This document shows positions 29,201-41,350 of a DNA stretch of 64,000 bases, piece by piece. The stretch's first letter is position 1; every line of letters starts with the position of its first letter. Position numbers and translations under genes: made by a program. This DNA is from Mercurialis annua (lineage: Eukaryota; Streptophyta; Magnoliopsida; Malpighiales; Euphorbiaceae). The stretch lies in assembly GCF_937616625.2 (NCBI RefSeq), contig NC_065571.1, positions 53,367,651 to 53,431,650 of the forward strand, in the 5' to 3' direction. The notes under the pieces were generated by a model. It worked only from the letters and a program-made list of their open reading frames with translations, was not told the DNA's origin and ran no database searches.

Positions 29201-32200
29201 AATAATGTGAGATGAGCTCACCATCTTAACAGCTAATGCAAAATTGCCTTGAGCAAAATAAACATGTGCCAAGTTTATCCACACATCTGGCATCTGGACA
29301 AAAATGCTTCCACTTGCAGCCTCTTGGACCTGCATCGTCAGTGAAATGCATAATAGATTAAAGAAGGTAGGATGGAGTCGGAGCGAATTTAAATTATATA
29401 TCAACAAAAAATGACAACGGATTAGTTAGACCTACTTCCATAAAAAGATCTTTTGAGACATCAAAATGTCCTTTCTCTGCCAATACCACTCCAGCACCAT
29501 TGGCGGCATACAGATTAGCTGTATGCTGAACTAGAACCTGTAACATGAAAGATTCAAGATGCATTGTAAGGATGCTTCTGCATTAATTAAAAAGTAGTTG
29601 TATGCCGATGCAAAGCACATGGTTTTCAAATAATTTCATTTACAAAATTATGATTAATACTATTATAAAATAATAAAGGTGTTGATGACACCTTGAATTT
29701 TTATTTAAATCAAAATTCGAAAAAAAAATTAACATCTAACAGTTATAAACTTTCTTCAATGCTAATGTCACAGAATTTTAGTTAGAGTAGGTAGTCAAAG
29801 AAAAGTTGAGCACAATATTATAGCTTACAGTAGTTCATAAACAAATTAACTCAAGTAATAGAGAAAATATAGGAGCAATTTTTCAGAAAATTACTGAAGC
29901 TTAATGGACACTTGGCATGCTCTTTTAACTCCCATTTGGTCCTTTGCTTTATATAGAAATATATATAGACAGATTGATAGCATTGAATAAAGGGACAACT
30001 TCTCGTGATTTTTCTAATTAGCTATTTTATAAGAAAAAAGTATACAGTTGAAACTTTATAAATTAATGCCCTTGAGACCACCAAAATTTATTAATTAAGC
30101 GAGATATTAATTAACCAATAGATTAATAATTATTTATTTATATATTAATTTATATTCAAGTAACTGTTTTTAAATGAAGTACCCAATTTACAGAGCACCC
30201 TACAATCTCCCACTTTTTTTATTATGTTTTATTGTTCCATGTATTTGTATATTATTTAATGTACTACTTTATGGACATTAAAAAATATTTTCTATATGAA
30301 CACAAGATCAAATCATGCTAACACAAATATTGACTATGTTTCCCATTAAAAATAATTGACAGAATGTGTCGATTAGGCGGGGAAAGTCAAGACTCACGGA
30401 ATGCAAACAGAACAAGGTATGCATGCAAATCGATATAGATAAGCTATAGGAGAACTATTGTAAAATACAAGAAAGCACTATCAAAAATTGCAATTTGGAG
30501 GGAGAGAAGGACCCAGATTATCAAGTGTGAGAAGGAGATATGATTCATACTCTAGTATAAAGTTCCTTGGCTTTCTCCAAATGAGTAGCTTCCAGCTTAG
30601 GATTTCTTTTTTCATTGCGTATTGCAGCAAAATAGTTCCAGTTCCCCTTGCCAATGCAAAAAACTTTATCAGATACTTAAATTGCTTGAGATAACGTATA
30701 TTACTAAAAGAGATGCAAAAGTAGCCTTAATAATGCAGGTATAGGAGAATTCCAAGACATCAAAAAGAATTTGAAAATTATGCACAAGACGTTCACCAGA
30801 GATAGAGTCGCATAAGAATCTTTCCCATCAGTTGCTTCACTAGCAGCACGCAAGGTTTCTTTTGCCTTAACCCAGTCATCATTTTTCAGCTCCAAGTCAC
30901 CAAGCATAGATAATGCATTTGGGCACTTGTCGTTCACCTTCAGGGCCTCATTAACCTATGAAGGAAAGGTTAATCACTGATCCAGCAAAAAAAGGGAACA
31001 GAGCATCACGTTGGAATGAGACTTCATAAGGGATGATAATAACCAGTTCAATGCTGAATTGAAGATTATTTCGAGCCTTTGCGATGGCAGCCAGCCTCAT
31101 GTAAGCATCCACATAGTCTGGATACTGTATAGGGAAATATAAGAGTTACAGAATTCTGGAGTACACGGTATTTATATATAAAGACCAAAACATGAGACAT
31201 CTAAAGACATCTATTACATTAATGTACATAACAAGTTCACCTTGCCAAGTACAGTGTTGGGAAGAACACCCATAATTATCCATGTAAACACAAACCAAAT
31301 GATAAGGTCAATCAAGTGATACATTGTCAAATACAGTATCAAAATTGGGAAGAAGAACAGTCAAAATTATCTATGTAAACGGAAACCAAATAATAAGGTC
31401 AATTAAGTGAATCACAAACAAGAAGTTCCAGAAAATAAAAAGTATGTATCATCTCCATACCTGTCAAATATCAAAATCACCCAAAAGTTCAAAAGGTGGG
31501 GCTCCAACAATAATTTTATTATCTTAATGCATTCCAGCACCCTAATGCCCATTGAACTTGGAACGTGCATAAACAAGCACACATGTCCACCTCATATTGT
31601 GCTCAATTAATTTTAATTAACCAAATGGGATTGCCAAGGATCGAACTCTAGACCTTCTGATCATAGAGACTCTGATACCATATCAAATAACTAGTTCACC
31701 CAAAAACGCATGTCGTTAGGTGAAGCTTCAACAATAGTTTTATTATCTTAAATACCTTATCAATAAAACCCATTCCATTTCTCATAAGACTTGTACTATT
31801 ATTTCTTTGAGAAGTATAGGACGACTTAAGTGCATAATTGACATCAGATCCTGATTTAGCTACTAAATAACTACGGGTAGTGAAGTCCATGTATTTTAGC
31901 ATGTGAATGATAATTCCTTTAGGATGTTCAAAGTTAGAGTTACTCTTACAGCAAATGGTGCGTGCATGTCAAAGTATAAATCAGATGATTTACATTATCT
32001 TTTTCACTGTTTGGCATTACCTATTTAAAGATCAACTAGATGGAACTTAAGTTATTACATCTATTGTGTACACGCCACAATGTTATGTACTAAAATCCTA
32101 AGCCATCCAACCCATGCTGATTACTTTGTAACCAATAAGTTTTATCAGTTAGTCCGGCAAAATTCTTTTTACATATTCATAAATAAGCTGAGACAGAACC

Positions 32201-35200
32201 AAAGGTCACATATCTGAAATGCAGCAGTTCTTATGCACAAACACATGCATATGCTCATATATATACCTTAAACAAAATAAGACGGTACAAGACACTTGCA
32301 GTTTCAGTTTTATGCATCTGCTCAAGTAATCTGGCCAAGTTAAATAAAGCAGTCACTTTATTCCAAGGTAGTTCAATGCAATGACCATCTTGCTCTATAC
32401 GATGAAACGATTGCATGTCTTTGAATTGCTGAATAGATACAGCTGCATCAATTGTATAGGTTTTTGCTTTACCATCTAGGAAAGCAAGCCATATTCCATC
32501 ACCTGCAGCCTCCTTGAAAGTTTCTAGAGCGAGCTGTTATATAACAATAGCAAACCATTTTTGCAAGTTACTGAAGAGACTTAATATTGAAAATGAGATT
32601 TTTGAAGAAGAAAACAACATATGAGATAATTGCCAATTGGATGACAGAGTTGCATATACTTGCAGTAGATCTAAGGCTCTAAGCAAAAGTCAATTGTTCA
32701 AACCTCCAGTTCTTCCTTTTCAAAATAAATAACTCCAATATTGTTAAGCAGCTCCACCGGCACTTCTTGCTTCCCCTTTTTCAGAAGACTGAGTGCCTGT
32801 GTGATTTAATTAGAACTACTATGATGAGATGGAGTTTTACAACGACATATTCTGAATTGCCAATCCATCAAAGAATAACAAATAGCAAGCGCTCACAGTT
32901 TTCAAGGCATCAAGAGCTGCTCCTGGGTCTGATGAAATCAACAGCTCACCAAGATCGAGAAAAGCCTGTATGATGGTTCAACATTCAAATAAAAGACAAG
33001 AGACAATGCTGAACAAGAATATTCTATACAAATGATATCAAGTTTCATCTTGTGTCGCTACTTAAAAAATCAAGTAAAAAAAGATTTCAAGAACATTTAT
33101 AATAAAATATCAACTTTATAAGTAAGAATAAGAATAACTTAAAATTTTCTGCATTTAATACCCCAAAAATCAAATTCATAGTAGACAGCTTTTTTTTCTG
33201 AAACTGGAAAAGCTCAGGCCACCATAGTTAAACATCTTAATTTGAGAAAGTGAAATGGTAACCATTAATTGTTGAGTTAATAAAAGTCATTTAATTTAAC
33301 GAGCACTGACTGATGCAAGAACTACTAATGGGGACTAATTACTGATTTTCTGATCAGAATTAGCTTGCAAATATGGTGTTGGCCTCTAGGTCATATTCAG
33401 CTGAGTGTTCCCTGGTGCATGAAAATGTTGATAGCTAGAACATTTAGCAACTAATCTTAAATTTAAAGAGAGAAACTTCATAAGCCTATGGTTTTAGGCT
33501 TAACAAAACTATAACAAAACTAAAACAAAATGTATCAAATCCAGAAGAAATAATAAAGTACAACAAACTGAAAAAGGCCGGAAATACAGAAAAATCTTGT
33601 TCTGTATCATGGATTTGGAGAAATTCTTAGGTAGACTCACTGAGCCAATCACATTATAACACGTCATTAAAATGATGGCATTATTGTAAATGTGTAAAAC
33701 AAAAACAAACAAAACTACAATAATGCCATCATTTTAATGACGTGTTATAATGTGATTGGATCAGTCTACGGATGACGTGGTGGACTGAGTCTACCTAAGA
33801 ATTTCTCCATGGATTTGTTATTCATTAGAAATGAGTGGTTTCAGAATGTCAACAAGGTGAAACAAGATTTACATAATATTAAGCATAAAATCTCAGCCGC
33901 AAAGAGGGGGCAATAGATGTGCAACAGTCGGCAATAGAGTAGGTTTAAAATGCCATAGTTTTACTCAGAAATGCAAGATTTGAAAATGTATCCTTAAAAA
34001 TACAGGAGAAGGCATTCACAAAAATCAAGGATAGAGATTATTAAAGACGCGTTAAAATAAATACATCAGAACATGGAATCTACAATGTAATTTACAAGGA
34101 CATATTGGCCCAAAGTCAAAATTCATGTTTAACAATTAAAATTAGACTACAGGCAAATTATGATACGGTTCATAAGGCACTGCTGTGTCAATGAAAAACT
34201 TGATTTCAACGATTCAGAGAATCAGCTTCCGCGCTCATTAGAGATATTGAAATTGATGTTACAACCAAGAATGAAGGTCAACGTCCCCTTTCCATTGTCC
34301 CAATAGAAGGGTATGGTTGATCAAAGAAATAGATGAATATGCAAATCTGAAATTACAATCATAGAGAAGTTTAATATATATCAGGTACCTGTGCATCACG
34401 AGGATCTATTTTTGTAGCCTTCCTCAAAAGTTCTTGAGCCTTCTCAATCTGCCCAAGCTGAACATAAATGTGCCCTAGAACCTAAAGCATAAAGAAATTT
34501 TCAGTACTGGCCAAATTAAAAAGAATTAGAAGAAATAAAGGAATTAGCTCCGAGAAGATTGTGAAAACAATAACAGTCTCAATGACATTTTAGTCAAATC
34601 ACTCACTTTCAATGTCTCGCAACTATCGGGGTAAACCTCCAAAACTTTTTCAAAATTTGACAGTGCATTTTTAACCTCTCCTAGCTTCAGCTGCACTTGT
34701 CCCAATCCTGTTAGAAATAACTAATTATATCTGCCACCACAATTCTCACAGTGACGACATACAACAGAAATAATAAGCTTCATGTCTGAAGATGTTTGAG
34801 ATGAAAAGGGAACCTTGATTTGTAATCACTCAATCCCACTATTAGTATTAGCAATTCCAGTTAACTTTTAATAGGATAACTGTGATTATTCACTTACCAT
34901 AATAAGGAAATACAAATTCACTGGGTTTGTTAATTTCCTTCACAGATGCCCAGTAGTATCCTGAAGCTGTTTCATAGTCCCCCTACATTTGAGACAATTG
35001 CCATCACAAACAGTCAAAAAAGATCCACATAGACATACTTTATAAGCTTGAGAGATTAAAAATGGAAACTAGAGCTCCCCACCCATTCCCAAAAAAGGGG
35101 AAAATGGCCAATGGGTTGGCAATTTGAAATAAGTTAGCAGCAGAAACATCATCGTGGTGGCAAAAAATTGTATGATTGAGGATACCATGTAGCCATTTGG

Positions 35201-37923
35201 CTGTATTGGAAAATGTTATATTGCAAAAACTAACTTAAGACTCAATCACAGTAAGTTTAGGTAATACATTTTCATAAAAGGGTTAATTTCATATAAAATC
35301 ACCACCTTTACATGTTTTTTCATTTTAATCACGTCCTTTAAAAAGTGTCAAATAAAATCACCACCTTTCATTTTTTTGCAAATCTATCACAAATGTGAAA
35401 ATTCGGTGTATCTTTATTGACTCGACAACCGGAATCAACAAGAAAAGAGTAAGAAGAATGTATTTTGTATGTTAATAGGCCATTAGTCAGATTAAAACAT
35501 TTATTTTGGAGGAAAAAGACATCAAATTTTACTCATCGATGATAGATTTGAAAAAAAATGAAAGGTGATGATTTTATTTGACACTTTTTAAAGGACGTGA
35601 TTAAAATGAAAAAACGTGTAAAGGTGGTGATTTTATATGGAATTAACCCTTCAAAAATTAGGGAGCAATAAATAGATGGCAAAAGACATGAGGAAGATAC
35701 ATCTAGAAATTTAAAATCATGAACATCATCAGAGACTTGGAAAATGTTGAGGCTGCACAAAAGACATAGGAAAAGCACAGTTAAAGTATATAAACTCATT
35801 CAGACCTTTCATCTTCTAAATCAGAATTTTATTCAACAGAAATCAAATCCAATACATTGTATGCACGCATACACAGAGAGAGAGAGAGATTTAAAGCAAG
35901 CAAATTGTGCAATAGAAACAATTTCCATAACTTCTCAACAAATCTAGCCCTAAAATTATGTGAGGATGGCATTGGCGATGCAAACCTTGCTGTGATAAGA
36001 GCGTGCTAAATTATAGTAGGAGTGTGACTTCGTTGGTCCATGATTAGTCACAGCAAGAGCAGTTTCAGTCAGTTGCTCAACTAAGAAATGTTGACCAGTG
36101 AAAAAAAAGTGATTTGCTAGGTAGTTCAGAGCCATTGCGCAGTAAGGGTATATCTCAAAGGCTCTCTGCATATATTCCATTCCTCTCCTTATTCCTTTAG
36201 CTGTACAGTAATTTACGCAATTGAAATGAGATGCAACGCAATTGAAATGGATATGGATATACCAATGACAATCAGAAAAAGTTACTAACCCACCATCATT
36301 CTTTTGCAAATCCAAAATTGCAAGGGATACAAGAGCTTCAACATTTTCTGGATCTAACTGCTTATCCGAAGCAAAGCATACTTACATTAGTACAAAAATT
36401 CACAGCAAAATTGGTAAACACATACTAGGTCCACTGACTTGCCTGAAAAACCCGTTCAAATGCTTGCCGAGCTTTTTTAACATTGCCCAACTTATAATAG
36501 CAGTGACCTATACCAAGCCTTACAGCTCCAGGACACTCGGGAAACACTTGCACTGCCCTCTTACCAAAGGTCAAAACATAAATTTTAAACACGTTAAAAA
36601 ATTAAATCAGACATTGTATATGCTCTCTATGGTCTCCTATCCAACAAATAAAACAGATAGCACTACTGAGAATGCAAACAAATAAGTTAAGGTAACAAAC
36701 CTTGTATGTCTTCAGAGATTCACTGTAATGACCGCGATTGTACTCAACACATGCCTGCCAAAATCCAAGCCAAAGTTACACATGAAAAAATGGAAGTATG
36801 CAACCACATGACGCTGTATCTACCTCAGTCTGTCTGACTGACTACTATTTCAAAAGTCCATAGCAGTCTCTCAATACACAGATCTAAAAAACAAATCACG
36901 TTTCATATGCATTTGTACAGCTGTTAACCTGCCATCAACTAGCACATCCACCCTCTGCGTACCAACTAAACTAATCTATATTTGAGTGATTCATGTAAAA
37001 CATCTTATTCAAAATAGAAAAAAAAAAATCTTTTTACTACATTAGCCGCAAGCAAGAAAGTCTAGAAATCCCTATTCTAAAATAAAACTAGTGTGCGACG
37101 TGGCAGGCAAGATAGAACTAGATGGAATAGCATCATATGAAAAAGTGAGCAATGATTTAACATACCTGACCTAAAAGAGCAGATACATTCTCGTTATCTT
37201 CGTCCAGAACAATCTTAAAAGTATTATATGCCTGCTGTATTTCGCCCTTGGCAAGTAATAGCTGACCTGCAATAAGTTGGCATTAACTTAGCAATACATA
37301 ACATGATAAAAATCGAATTTGCGCATATAATTTTTGTTGTAAGAGGACCTTTGCCAACCCAAGTAGAAGGCTCATGCATGTCAATCCTCGAAGCTTTATT
37401 ATAATATCCAGTTGCCTGTATAAAGTATTCTTCCTTTTCCCTCTGTTTAGTCTCAATTTTACCGAGATAGCTATAATACGCTCCTAATGCATTTAGAATA
37501 GCAATCCTCTCGTACTTAACATCAGCATAATACTCATCAATGTCTGCAGCAATTCAAAAAAATAACACTTAAGCAGCATTAAGCACATCTCATTGCATCG
37601 TTTAGAATATAATTTATGTTCAATTACCATTACTAGATCCTTCCTCCAATATCTGGCGAAATTGTTCGACCTTGCCTTGTTTAAAGTACTCTCTCTGCAA
37701 TTATGAATAAGGAGCAATTATATGCTGAGTTTGCCCTAATTATTAAAAGTAATAAATTGAGAGTAAGGGAAAGGGAAAGAACCGCAATGATGAGCCAGAG
37801 ATCGAGAGGGGCTTGTTCCGCTTTGAGAATGTCGAGAATATCGTTAGCGTCTCGAGGAAGCTGATCTAAAGCTACTCTCACTTCCTCCTCGGAGTTCTGT
37901 ACCGGTATATACACTGACGCCAT
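26226..37923 (-). CDS. CTR9: CTR9 (VIP6/ELF8), TPR subunit of the Paf1 complex, 24 exons
   Basis: Nuclear scaffold subunit of the Paf1 complex, which links RNA polymerase II elongation to histone marks; in Arabidopsis it is needed for normal flowering time. Exons (minus): 37923-37783, 37694-37628, 37543-37349, 37266-37166, 36754-36701, 36559-36443, 36357-36294, 36200-35986, 34982-34898, 34707-34607, 34481-34389, 32965-32897, 32796-32704, 32533-32267, 31124-31044, 30955-30797, 30646-30551, 29537-29436, 29329-29222, 29113-28889, 28040-27774, 27667-27596, 27201-26884, 26417-26226. Phases close to 1093 aa, the usual plant length. The start is MASVYIPVQNSEEEVRVALD. TPR repeats fill ~50-800 (for example ALNYLANHFFFTGQH). 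A coiled-coil, charged tail (~840-1000) is followed by an acidic C-terminus. Intron 6 is GC-AG; the intron 1 donor (GTTCTT) and the last acceptor are weak. Confidence 0.95.
31590..31690 (-). mobile_element. tRNA-Met-related retroposon fragment in CTR9 intron 14
   Basis: On the minus strand the order is TGGTATCAGAG, then gatcagaaggtctagag, then GTTCGATCC. It resembles the elongator tRNA-Met anticodon-to-T-arm region with an intact B-box, as in tRNA-derived SINEs. A 22-bp direct repeat with one mismatch flanks a wider segment (31505-31526 and 31729-31750). The exact ends are uncertain. Confidence 0.5.
33617..33808. mobile_element. hAT-type MITE in CTR9 intron 11
   Basis: A 192-bp inverted-repeat element. 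Both ends read GGAGAAATTCTTAGGTAGAC on opposite strands. It is flanked by a perfect 8-bp duplication, ATGGATTT (33609-33616 and 33809-33816). The inner arms pair over ccaatcacattataacacg and onward to the loop. The right arm has about 25 extra bases. An 8-bp target and no ORF point to a hAT MITE. Confidence 0.85.
35280..35649. mobile_element. Long-arm foldback (Mutator-type) MITE in CTR9 intron 8
   Basis: A 370-bp element whose two arms of about 105 bp are near-perfect complements, starting GGGTTAATT(T/C)CATATAAAA. Imperfect 9-bp flanks (ttcataaaa and ttcaaaaat, 7 of 9 matching) suggest a Mutator-type target duplication. No transposase is encoded. A degenerate relative lies at about 5125-5215. 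Confidence 0.75.
36358..36442 (-). other. GC-AG intron in CTR9
   Basis: Intron 6 begins CAG|GCAAGT in gene orientation and ends in a normal gcag acceptor before TTAGATCC. A GC donor with otherwise perfect consensus is the known minor class of U2 introns. Using it keeps the conserved ERVFQ-LDPENVEAL junction in frame, and no nearby GT donor does. Confidence 0.85.
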
Positions 37924-38811
37924 TTTTCTTCCTTAATTTCCGGTTACTTTAGCGATTTCTCAATCGGAATTCATGTCTTGCGATTGAGCAAAGTGAGTGA
38001 AGATTCCTGGAGAAGACTCTGTTACTCTGTCTAGCAGTAGCTGATTTTTTTTATCGGCGGGAAGACGAGTGGAAGAAGCTAAGCTATTGTGAAAAATAAT
38101 GGAAGTAAAATTCTTGAACTCAGGTATGTACGGGACACCGGAAGATTTAACATATGATGGTTTTATGGTTTATATTTGAGTAAAAGCTCATTAAGGTCCT
38201 TGAATCTGTGGGCCTGGTATATACAGATCCAATTTAATGTATTTTGATAATTTAGTCCAACTTTTTTAAGGCTAAATCCAGTTGAGGATCCTTGTACTAT
38301 CAATCTTTGTTTTAAAACATCCTCTATATTATTTAGATAGTTAATAGTCCTTGTACTATCTATTTTTATTGCGTTGCAGTCCTTAAATGGATAAAAATTA
38401 ATTTAGTATAAACACATAATCAACATAAATATATATAAAAAATTAATAATAGAAATATGTGGCCAGTAAGGGCCTAACCTTAATGGCTAGAGTATAAAAG
38501 AATCGTGGGTTTTTATAGTAGCTATGCAAATTACTAATTTCAATAGCTAAAATTTGAGAAATGCTTTATAATCTACTACTATTTTAATTTATTTTTATCA
38601 TTTTTTTTACGTGATAATATTTTATTCGTCCAATTTCTTTTCTAAAAATGTATATCTTACACACTAACTTTGAAGACATCCATTCGTTTAATGCAACGTC
38701 AGGTCGGTTAAAAAGATAAGATTAAATAGAAGGCTTATAGAGCATTATTCTTAAGATTTGAGTAATCGGAACTTCATTTATCTATACTATCTATATTTAT
38801 ATTTATATCTA
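37924..38811. other. CTR9 upstream region
   Basis: Holds the CTR9 5' UTR and promoter (about 37924-38140), then AT-rich spacer up to the inverted-repeat element at 38818. No ORF of interest. Near 38740-38810 a short tctata/ttatatct run precedes the insertion. Confidence 0.5.
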
Positions 38812-38913
38812 TACTACCTGGGGCGGACTTAGGAAGAGTTTATGGTGAGCAATTGACCACCTTATTATTTCGAATCTTTGAAAAATATGAATATACATGT
38901 TAGTGTATAATTA

Positions 38914-41339
38914 TGTCACGACCCAAATTATTGAGCCGAGACCGGCGCTAGGGAATGGGAGTGGTAGCTCCGAAACCCGTAGCAAGCCTAAAACCACTCT
39001 AACTTTTTTTCGCGGAAACGCAAACACAACTATCCTATAGACATATAATAAGAAAGACACGTTTACAATCATAACATAACATCATATATAGACACATCAT
39101 CGATACAACCATAGTGGGCATCTCACTTCCGTAACTTGTACGTACTAGCCCGTCTATCGATCAATACAAAACTGACAACCAAAAGACGTCACATCAAACA
39201 AACATTAAATATGTACACAACCTATAAGACCTGACTATTCTATGCTAAGACTCGTCATACGTATACTACTGCAGCACCAAGGGGACTCGTACTCAGCACA
39301 CCAAAGACGGTCTGTCTGATCCGACTCTATACACCTGGAAAACATCAATGTGAGGGGTCAGTATTTGGGGAAATACTGAGTGAGATAACACATTACTAAG
39401 GTATTATAGAAAATAACATCGCATTTAAAACAAAACACATATATACAAACATATTATACTTCAAGCATTTGATCCGATCGAAACCCTAATATCTTAGTAT
39501 GCATAATGAACATCATCACAACATCTAACGATCGATCGATATGAGTCCGGGATAGTTCAACCAGCCGACTCGCAGATACAGGCCCCGGGATAGTTCAACC
39601 AGATAGGCTCTGTATCGCATGCACAAACAAGTATGATATACGACCCATGAAATCTCTATCTATGACTTACCCGGACGCTGGTGATCACACAGCCTATTGA
39701 CACCCAATAGGTAGCTTGTTTCCCCCGGATCATATACTAGTTTTCACAATCTATATATATTCGATAATACGATGCACAAATTCATTTCTATCGATAAAAT
39801 ACTATAGCATGCGATGTAGTTTAATATTATATTTATAATATAAAAACTATCCATTGCGTAATAATACTCAAAGTAAAGTTTAACTCACTACGATCGCTAT
39901 TCCTTATATCCAAACGTAAGCTCCACGCGTCATTCACTCTTTTAACTATTCCAGCTCGTCGATCTCGTACCTCGTCGATGTATCCACTTCCTATTCAAAT
40001 CATATGTACGTTTAATCCATCATCGTAAACTTAATACTAAAACTCTAAGTTATAAACTTAGTTCGATATGATCGTATTCCCGATACGACTCTTGACTTTG
40101 ATAATATTTTAATCCAATTTTCTCGAAAATATCAAATGTCTAGATCAAATAGACGTCATACACTCGTGAATACGAGCCGGGGTACACGGGCGTGCCCCGA
40201 GGTGGGTTCACGATCGTGCAACCAAGTGCACGTTCGTGCACCTCAGGGGTACACGTTCGTGTACTTCTAGTACACGTTCGTGCACCATGAAAAGTGCACG
40301 TTCGTGTACTTTAGGTACACGATCGTGTACCTTGCTAGGTGCACGTTCGTGTACTTTCAGTACACGTTCGTGCACCCGTGGTACACGGTCGTGCACCACG
40401 TGCACAGCTCCTCGGAAGTTGATTTCCGGGGTTTTATCACCATTCCGACATGCTTCACACATCCATACTCAAAACCCATATCTCGGTTTCTTCAAAAACG
40501 TCATAATAACTTCAAAAACGTCAAATTCGAATCCAAAATCGTTAAAACGATAAAACCGCTCGAAACCTTAAACCAAAACGTCAAGCTTACCTCGATTGAC
40601 GCTCGTAGAAGATAGAGAATCGAATTCTCAATCCATCGGCGCGAGAATCACTCGATTCGGACGAGAAATGGCGAAACCGCGACGGATCGAAGTGATCGCC
40701 GTTTTCTTTCTTCGTCTGCTCCTGATCATTCTTTCTTTCCTTCTTCTTAAGAAACATATATATATATCTTGGCTAATGTACTCTTTTAATCCTTCATTTC
40801 TTTAACTTAAACCATTTCTCTATTAAACTTTCTAATTTAACCAAACGGTTAATTTATTCTTTTAACTCGATTATCTACGTATTATTTATATCCCAATAAA
40901 TAATACTATTCCAAAAATAATTATTTCCGTCTATAATCTTCCAATTTCTATTCTCGAGGCTAAATTTGCTAATTTTCACTTTGGTCCTTGAATTCTTCAA
41001 AATTGACAATTTAGCCCAAAATGAATCCGCGTCCAAATTTTAAAAGGTCTCCGATTGACCTGAAACTTTTACCACCAATACTATAAAACATTTCGCGGAC
41101 CTTGGCGAAATAATTCCATTTTCGGACTTAACTGGTTAAATTACCACTTTAGTCCCTGAACTCTAGTTTGTAACTTTTCTTGATATTTTTCCTTATTTTC
41201 TTATTCTAATCCTCAAACATATACGTCTTACTCCATATTATCCTTTTCTTTAATATCCAATATCTTTATCTCTGCAACTCCGGTCCTTCTCTGCCGGACA
41301 CGTTGCACTAAACGGCACCTGAACTTACAGGGTATTACA
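38914..41339 (-). repeat. LTR 1 (3' LTR of the array), 2426 bp
   Basis: Starts TGTCACGACCC and ends GGGTATTACA on the plus strand, the TG...CA form. By eye it is identical to LTR 2 and differs from LTR 3 at three noticed sites (39091, 39109 and 39601 here). The preceding AATTA is the target duplication. Confidence 0.93.
40181..40405. repeat. Near-palindrome array in LTR 1
   Basis: Eight 16-bp modules of form GT(A/G)CACG-NN-CGTG(T/C)AC start at 40226, 40249, 40270, 40294, 40315, 40339, 40360 and 40381, preceded by two degenerate modules and followed by cacgtgcac. The module at 40315 is a perfect palindrome (GTACACGATCGTGTAC). Start-to-start spacing is 21-24 bp and mostly a multiple of three. 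This keeps octad-like reading frames open on both strands (for example VHERVLE/VHERVPL on the minus strand). Confidence 0.95.
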
Positions 41340-41350
41340 TTCTTCCCCCC
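41340..41350 (-). other. Polypurine tract, first unit
   Basis: On the minus strand GGGGGGAAGAA abuts the start of LTR 1 (TGTAATACCC). This is the expected plus-strand DNA primer site and fixes the element's orientation. Confidence 0.85.

Noticed and set aside
40226..40396. CRISPR-like array (short palindromic repeats at regular spacing)
   Set aside because: Spacers are only 5-8 bp, the host is a plant nuclear genome, no cas genes exist, and the array lies inside a retrotransposon LTR.
40236..40553. Plus-strand ORFs of the LTRs (105, 111 and 69 codons, repeated three times) as genes
   Set aside because: They arise from the palindrome array and LTR sequence, lie antisense to the element, show no domain, and repeat only because the LTR repeats.
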